Below are positions 57,648 through 64,000 of a stretch of 64,000 nucleotides of DNA, in pieces. Every line of letters starts with the position of its first letter. Positions within the stretch are counted from its first letter, which is position 1. Source of the stretch: Diphasiastrum complanatum (Eukaryota; Streptophyta; Lycopodiopsida; Lycopodiales; Lycopodiaceae); assembly GCA_029204225.1 (NCBI GenBank), contig CM055096.1:65322370-65386369 (forward strand). The letters run 5' to 3'. The notes beneath the pieces were generated by a model, which saw only the letters and a list, made by a program, of their open reading frames with translations, was not told the origin of the DNA and did no database searches. The translations under genes were made by a program, and so were the position numbers.

Positions 57648-59517
57648 TTGCGAGAATTAACTCTCGCAGAGAATTCTATAGTGAGATCTGACCCAGATCC
57701 AGCTACTGTGAGCCTTGCGAGAGTTACTTTTCAAAGATCTGAGAGATATTATGTTTTTTATCTCAAGAACCCTCGCACAACCAACTCTTGCACAAGGGAA
57801 CCCTCGTTGACCAGATCAGTGGAAAGATTTGCATCAGATCCAGCTATTGTCAAAATCCCAGGTCAATCAGTGCAAGGAGTAAAAAGTTATCAAGAAAAAA
57901 CCACCGCAAAAGGTCTAAAATTCACTTCCGGCCGATTAGATCGATTAGATCCTTGAGATCCAGACTGCATCCTACTGTATAAGCAAGATACAATCACTTT
58001 GGAGCCCACCATCGGATGAATCTGATATTGAGACGATCAATAGCATGAAAGATAGCAAATCAAGCACCACACCTTCCCAGATTAGTAGTTGTGCAACAAG
58101 AGGTAGAACCGGAACCAGCACCAATGGATCCAATGGGCCAACCCATACCTGTTGCTCCCTTGCAAGTGGTTCGGAGAGCACCACGGATAAAAATACCAAA
58201 ATGCGACGGATCATCAGATCCCATCCGATTCCTCCAAATCTACGAGCAAGCTTGTGAAATCTACGGTGAACGAACACCTGCGAAAAAGTTGATGTTGTTC
58301 TCTATGTCCCTATTGGTAGTGGCTTAGGATTGGTTTTTCAACCTGTCAGAGGAAGAAACATCTATCTGGGAAGCGGGTAAAATGGCTCTCATTATGCGCT
58401 TTAAATCAAGAAAGTTTCTAGAAGACCCGTTTCTCCTGATGAGCAAAGTCAAGATGGGAAAACGAGAAAGGGTCAGGGACTATATTGAACGGGTCAAACA
58501 CCTACGATCCGAGTGCAGTGCAGCCCTAACTCCCGATCATGCGGTTCCTAGCCGGACTACCACGAAGCATCAGAAGAGAACTGAAATGACGGGGGCAGTA
58601 CGCTATTCTACAAGAAGCTATGGAAGATGCCATCAGGGAAGAGGATGAGGGATCTGATGACGAATATCCATCCACCCACACTTCTACTCCCTCATTAGCA
58701 TCATCATCATCAAACGCATTTGCTCTATCCACAGAATTGCTATTGGAGCAAATGACAAAATTACACAAACAACAGATGGAACAACTTATGGCGTAGTTTG
58801 ACTAGAAATTGAAAGTCTTACAAGGAGCTGTAGCAGTAACGCCACATCAACCGAAACCAAACTACCTGTAGTATCCTAGATGGGAGAATGTATGGAGTTC
58901 AATGTGCACACAGAACCATACAGCGAACGAGTGTCCAGTCCTAAAGCAAAATCTGAGATTGACACAGAGATTCTGTTATCTGTGCAATGCAACATCGCAT
59001 GATACGACATTTTGCCCATTTAACCCCCGGATTGTTCAATAGAAGAGAATTCCTTATCAGACTTCTTATTCTTACCATCAAGAGGCACCCAACACGGCAC
59101 CAAGGTACGGTTCACCGAATCAACAACAGTGTATGGCCTTACCTGCACCACCAGGGCCAACCTATCAACAAGTGGCCCATGTAAACCTGACAGTAATGGA
59201 ACCAAAGATGCAAATGCAACCTCAACCTGAGCAGCATCAATGGTACGGACCAGATGAACCATTTATGGATCCTGCCATAAATGAATATGTTGTGGCCTAT
59301 GCAGCTTAAACTCACCGTCAAGGTGGAAGAAATTAGGGCTGCTACGGATGCGACGAAAGACACAGAATTGTGGAATGTCCCTACAAGGGACAATATACAT
59401 CCTTCTGTCAAGAATGCGGTTATCAACGCGAAAATCTTCGCGACACTTTTCGACCTTCACGCTCCAAAGGATCAGGAAGATCATGCAAGTACCATGGACT
59501 ACAAAACCCTGATCTGA
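57648..59517 (+). pseudogene. Gypsy D gag
   Basis: Gag spread over several frames: PRIKIPKCDGSSDPIRFLQI, MALIMRFKSRKFLEDPFLLM, GKRERVRDYIERVKHLRS, then Cys blocks NECPVLKQNLRLTQ / CYLCNATSHDTTFCPFN near 58935-59030, a Pro/Gln-rich spacer (QQQCMALPAPPGPTYQQVAH) and a further Cys-block near 59340-59440. It stops before a protease. Related to the fragment at 11.1-12.6 kb (same family) and more distantly to fragments A and B. Confidence 0.8.
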
Positions 59518-60170
59518 TATGATGATGTTAGTGGAAGAGCATTAGGACATGCCTAATCCACTTCTCTTTTTATCCATGATTAGTTATAGATTGTTTAGTC
59601 TATCTGATCTGGTGTGCTACTTAGAATGTATAAGATACATGCAATCACAAATAGACAATACACAGAACACAGAATAAGAGTCCAAGACAGGATCCAGAGA
59701 GATCCAAGAAGTCTGCTAGTAAACAAGACATTACTCATGGGAGAACATCGCTTCTCTCACACCAACGCACTGTGTGGGTCTATCATACAACGTTCAAAAA
59801 ACAAGAGGATCAATAGATAATACTGTAGCTATTACGCACATATCACTCTTAATTTTGTCTGATCTTAAACAAATTATTGTCTGCTATCGCTTGTGTATCT
59901 TACTCACTTGTTTTATCTATTCCGCACATTGGTTCAGTTTTATTGAATGCTATACTAATCTAAAACATAGGTCAACAGTGTCTGTCGACATTTGGGAGGA
60001 CTGTAGGAATGATATAGCCGGTAGTGACTAGCAATCATATCTGAAATCCATTTAAATTGTTCTTTTTTCACGATTAATTTGATTTCGCTTCAGCACCCAA
60101 GTTCTGTACAATCCTCGATTCATCATGATCTAACTTCTTGGCATGGAAGGTTAAGATCTCGCTAATACTA
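59518..60170. other. Unassigned sequence downstream of gypsy D gag
   Basis: No protease, RT or integrase frame follows the gag. Some LTR-like pyrimidine-rich stretches near 59850-59940, but no end is definable. Confidence 0.5.
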
Positions 60171-60194
60171 AAGGGAGAAAAATTATTTCCCTAG

Positions 60195-60370
60195 GTAGAT
60201 GGCACCGAGGAGATTCCTACAACAATAGACTAGGAGCTACGCGAATGGAGGGAGAAGAATGACAAGGCAGTAATCATGTTATTTTCATCCATCGAGGATA
60301 GTCTCTGGCTAAAATCTCTAAAGCAAAGGAGCTGTGGGATACTGTCGTACTATACCAACAAGGTTAATAT
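60195..60370 (+). pseudogene. Short copia gag-like remnant
   Basis: Encodes ELREWREKNDKAVIMLFSSI, EDSLWLKI and SKAKELWDTVVLYQQG, resembling the second block of copia gag (W..KD..A...I..SI.D......... A...WD.L). Nothing else of the element is recognisable. Confidence 0.5.
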
Positions 60371-61343
60371 AGATTTTGTAGTAAATAATGCCGTTCCCAC
60401 AGAGGACAACGTTAGAAAGTTATGTATTTGATACAATTATGACAAGTGGTTTCAAGTGCTATTCTGGTTGTCAACAGACATTAGAAAGTAACTAGTATTA
60501 CTTGTGTTTGGGGTGTGTAATGTTAATAATTTCAGAACAACAATCCGGCCTCTATCAAATCGAATGAAATGTGTTCTACAGATGAGATGTTATCAGAGTA
60601 GTATGGTAGTACTACACTTCGGATGATTAAGGTGTCAACAGAGAGTCGAGTATGTTCGATGTATTTGTGGTTGTGCAGACAATTGATTAATCGTGTTCAT
60701 GAACTGTTTATTTCTAGATAGAAGTCCTCAACAACTTAAGTCCAAGGTTATGGTTAAAGAACACAAATAGTTCTAGAGCACGTTAGAAACTTATGTTAGT
60801 TACAATCAGATCAAAGACTCAATTCTTCAGACAGAGACTGTCATCTCATATGTATACATATAGTTTTATTCAATGATCGTGCTAAATTGTACCAAATATA
60901 GATGTTATGCGAGTACTAAAAAGATTGTATTCGTGACAGACGAATAAGATGATTTTAAGACAATTCTTTAGAGCATGTTTTACGGATACACAAAAAACGA
61001 CTGTAATGTGCTAGAGAGTCTATCTGATCAGAGAGTGGTACTTTTTATTTTTCAAAATGATGCGACTACTAACTATGTTCAGGGTACTGCAGCATCAGCC
61101 CAGCAGGATAGACCAAAGTTCGCACCACAATGACCTCAAGGAGGCTAGTGAAAGACGGCAGATAAGCCATAGGGAGGGGTATAAAGGGCAGGAAAAGATC
61201 CTGGCCAACACCAAGGTGGAACTAGCTGCAATGAAACTACCGTAGCCATGCTAGCTAGGTAGTTACATGAGTATCAGAGAAAAGAAGTTGCAAGAGGACC
61301 AATCAGGCCTCAAAGTTCCCGCAACCCTTTACCCGCTTACCCT
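60371..61343. other. Unassigned AT-rich sequence
   Basis: No frame with recognisable motifs. A possible decayed primer site TGTTATCAGAGTAG occurs at 60588 but without a convincing LTR. Confidence 0.4.
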
Positions 61344-61880
61344 GTGCACCGCAAGCAAATTTTGTCGGACAATCTGTTCTACAAAAATTTTGATGCTTAC
61401 AACTTATATCTATCGCCCATGGAGTTTTCGCTAGATATCCAGGTTTTTGAGCTACGACCATCCACGAGTTCCACCCTCAGATTCACATGGCCACTCATCC
61501 CAGGTAGTTTTGAAAACTACAAAAATTCAGGTATTGTCGCGCACCAGAAAGATGATATCATTAGATTGGCCGGCCACTATGCCTACTGCCTACATAATTG
61601 GTTACTACAACCTTGGGGCACTAAGACTAAACCCACCAGGATTCACTTTACCAAATGGTGGTACAACACCAATGAGTCCATGGAGTCAGGAGTGGACCTA
61701 GCATTGTACCTATGGATGCGTGACAGAACTTCCAGGGAACGCAAAACCCTAAATGAGATGTTTTATTTTAAGTTCCTGGAAGGTGCCGATCCAGCCCTTG
61801 TGGATGTGGCAGAAGTGGACCCCAATTACACCGGGGAGTTGAAAAACCAACGGACGGAAATGTGCAGGAATGCATTGTAA
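61344..61880 (+). CDS. Unrecognised ORF, 178 codons
   Basis: Longest non-retrotransposon-like frame in the right end. Starts MHRKQILSDNLFYKNFDAYN and is rich in Trp, Tyr and Pro (TWPLIPGSFENY, HNWLLQPWGTKTKPTRIHFT, WWYNTNESMESGVDLALYLW), then acidic (DPALVDVAEVDPNYTGEL). No signal peptide, membrane segment or Cys cluster. The compact composition suggests a real globular domain, either a host gene exon or an extra ORF of a mobile element. No family assigned. Confidence 0.4.
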   Translation: MHRKQILSDNLFYKNFDAYNLYLSPMEFSLDIQVFELRPSTSSTLRFTWPLIPGSFENYKNSGIVAHQKDDIIRLAGHYAYCLHNWLLQPWGTKTKPTRIHFTKWWYNTNESMESGVDLALYLWMRDRTSRERKTLNEMFYFKFLEGADPALVDVAEVDPNYTGELKNQRTEMCRNAL

Positions 61881-62145
61881 CCACCCATCGCACTATTATG
61901 CATCATACACTAGACACGGTATCGTGAGCATCTGTTGCAAGTCTCAGTTTCTATGCATACATCTTTATTGCATCTCTATAAAAACTCTGAGCTGCATTTG
62001 GACATTTGCTAACTTCTATGGGCATAAATGACTGTATAGACGCATAGTTGAGGGGGGGTTGAGAAAGGAAAAAGTGGGAACAAAAACAGTGCAGTGGGGT
62101 GGGGAGTGACTCCATCGCCCAACAGGTAGGGCAAGAAGAAAAATA

Positions 62146-62250
62146 TAAATAAAAAAGAAAAGAAAAAGGAAAAGAAAAACAGAAAAAGAGAGAGAAAGAA
62201 AGACTGAGAGAAAATTAAGAGAAAAAAGAGAAAAAAGAAAAAGACTTCAA
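62146..62250 (+). repeat. Polypurine stretch (GA/AAAG-rich)
   Basis: About 100 bases almost free of pyrimidines on the plus strand (AAAAAGAAAAGAAAAAGGAA and similar). Simple sequence. It could be the polypurine tract region of a decayed element but no LTR follows that I can define. Confidence 0.75.
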
Positions 62251-64000
62251 CTGTATGTATCAGACCTCAAACCAATTTGTGAGGATGAGTGACGCCTTGC
62301 ACATCCATAAGAGGTGAGGACGATTTTTCTAATTGATTCCATAGACTAGTGGAAAACAAGTACTTCCTAGCATCTTGTGTATTGGATCTTAGGACAGTGA
62401 GTTGTCCTACATGGACTACTGTCAAAATATAGGGCTTGAGAGGAGAGTCAGTACAGAGAGGAGACTAGATTGTTATTCCTTGTTGAATCTGTTCTTAGAG
62501 AGTATAACTTGAATGTCTAAACAAAAAAAGAATTGATAATCACTAGTCTGGACCGGTTTTAGAGTTGGGGCACTAGAGCCTCATTGCGTATACATTCACA
62601 CACACATCAATGACACGGTGTTAGTACTGATGACTTGGATCCATATCATCCCATCTCCAATCCTGATATTTGCATTTGCATATCCCTCCATGCATGGGTC
62701 CGAAAGTGGGCATTGTCTTAAATCTGATAGAATTGGGAGCATTTGCCATTTAGGTCACAGGTGGATTTTTGCAGGTATGAAGACACCAAACTATTCAAAG
62801 ATGTTGTGGTTAAATACAATCCGGTTGCAGATGATCCTAAGGGCTAAATTGATGGCCTTTGGGTAGGAAGCTGTTGAAGACATCCTACCAACTCACTGTG
62901 GTTAGCATCACCTAGCAAGGGTGCTGAGCCCACTAACTTGATCCACCACCAGGAGCTGGTCTGCGAAATCAGAGACTTCGGGTCTGCCGTATGGGGACCA
63001 TACTACCCAGTGGTAGTCGCCAATGTTAGCCGATATCTCCGCACAAAAGATCGGACTAATATTGAGGTTTAAGTTTGCAATAATTGAAAAACCCGGCATG
63101 TAAAACCCGGTTATTAGAGAAAAATTGGCACAAATTTGCCTTAGAATTGGGTCCCAGCCAGTCTTAAAGTGGCTAGACACAATTTAAAAGGAAGAAATTG
63201 ACTTTCGAAAAAACCATCAAAAATTTTTTGTGATCAAGTTTTGTAAGACCGAGCCAAAAGTGTCGGTCCATCTGTCCTCGCTGCCTCACCTACTGTCCAC
63301 TAGCCCCGTTTTCTGCCTGTGTGGCCCTATCTACCTCTGTGTGCGGCTTCCTAAGGCCTGTACCTACTGTCTGAGACCAATAGGTTGCTGCCACATGGCC
63401 TCCAACTGTCAAACTAGGCTCCTGCCTAACTGCGACCTACAAAGCCTACCTACCTACTGATTTTTCTGGTGCCCTGTGGATCCTTCCAATGACTGGTGGT
63501 AAAGTTTTTGTTCTCTGATCTCACTACCTGTTCAAGTATCGGCAGAAAAAGACAAGTGCAAATGACTCTCCGAAGAACAAAGGCAAAGCTACCTTAGACC
63601 AAAAGTGGCATTCATGACTAGTACTTCAACGATTTTTGGTCACCTATATTCACACTGAGATATGATTTTACTTCATCTCGGTTGGTTTTTATAGTCTCTA
63701 TTTTTTGTACTGGCTTGCTTTCCGTGGGAATATGTGTGCTTGAAGTCCGTACTTGCCTTCATTTATTGAAGGAGTGGTAGGATACTTAGAAATCATGTAG
63801 TTGTAGCATGCTAATACTATGTGGGGACTTAATCATTTCAATAATTCCGCATTTGCCATGTCCCTATCGAGACCTAATCAATTGTGGTTTCTTTCTTAAA
63901 GAGTAGATAGTGAAGTATCATACCTATGTACTAGGTATTAGTTTTTCGTAGCCTTCGTCATTCCAAATTAGGCAATGACAGCTGCGTCTTCCATATGTAC
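62251..64000. other. No recognisable gene
   Basis: Short ORFs only. A stretch at 62630-62870 has low-level coding character but no motif. No RNA gene or LTR pair seen to the window end. Confidence 0.5.

Noticed and set aside
1-64000. tRNA, rRNA or organelle insertions
   Set aside because: No cloverleaf-like gene or rRNA-like stretch was noticed; the tRNA-like words are retrotransposon primer sites of 12-18 bases.

Overview
This is nuclear DNA of a land plant. There are no operons, Shine-Dalgarno sites or dense genes. Instead there is one intron-rich gene of plant type and roughly 50 kb of nested LTR retrotransposons (Ty1/copia and Ty3/gypsy) with plant primer-binding sites. The species cannot be told from the sequence; a large, AT-rich, repeat-rich genome is implied.

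Layout. 1-3.4 kb: no recognisable gene. 3.5-9.2 kb (minus): a SIN3-like transcriptional co-repressor (plant SNL type). Twelve exons join in frame with GT/AG borders into an open product of about 715 residues carrying PAH1, PAH3 and the HDAC-interaction domain. PAH2 is not found, the N-terminus and C-terminal half are not in the window, and a 255 bp near-identical tandem duplication covers part of one PAH3 exon. 9.75-11.1 kb: 5' part of a copia element, joined tail-to-tail to a gypsy gag-protease fragment (11.1-13.1 kb, minus). 13.4-16.6 kb (minus): decayed copia pol. 16.6-20.3 kb plus 26.7-27.9 kb (minus): one gypsy element (gag, PR, RT, RNase H, part of INT, leader, PBS, LTR piece), split by a very young copia element (20350-26700, 655 bp LTRs, TSD CCTTC). 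27986-33839 (minus): a second copia element (682 bp 5' LTR, one 1243-codon frame, TSD TAACC) inside an older copia RT. 34.4-37.1 kb: gypsy gag-PR fragment (minus) broken by a solo LTR (36267-36921, TSD CCAAT). 37.4-42.1 kb: decayed copia gag, a strong foldback palindrome, an unrecognised broken gene and a copia RNase H remnant. 42.5-46.9 kb (minus): an unrecognised coiled-coil ORF, a spacer rich in CTCTCGCA/TGCGAGAG, and a gypsy integrase. 47.5-49.4 kb: gypsy gag remnant and an LTR end with PBS. 49.7-55.4 kb: gypsy gag-PR (+) joined to copia pol (minus). This is the inverted counterpart of the 27.9-37.1 kb composite and shares its junction. 55.9-59.5 kb: gypsy element with a complete 816 bp LTR, a tRNA-Asp-type PBS and the same CTCTCGCA-rich leader. 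59.5-64 kb: mostly unassigned, with a copia gag remnant and one unrecognised ORF.

The only host gene I can support is the SIN3-like one. Everything else recognisable is retrotransposon, and the nesting gives a relative history: the copia-gypsy composite is oldest, then its inverted copy and the gypsy insertions, then the two copia elements and the solo LTR. I did not find a clearly new biological system. The items most worth a second look are the PAH2-less SIN3, the duplicated copia/gypsy composite, the palindrome cluster near 38.8 kb, the coiled-coil ORF near 43 kb and the unidentified broken gene near 41 kb.
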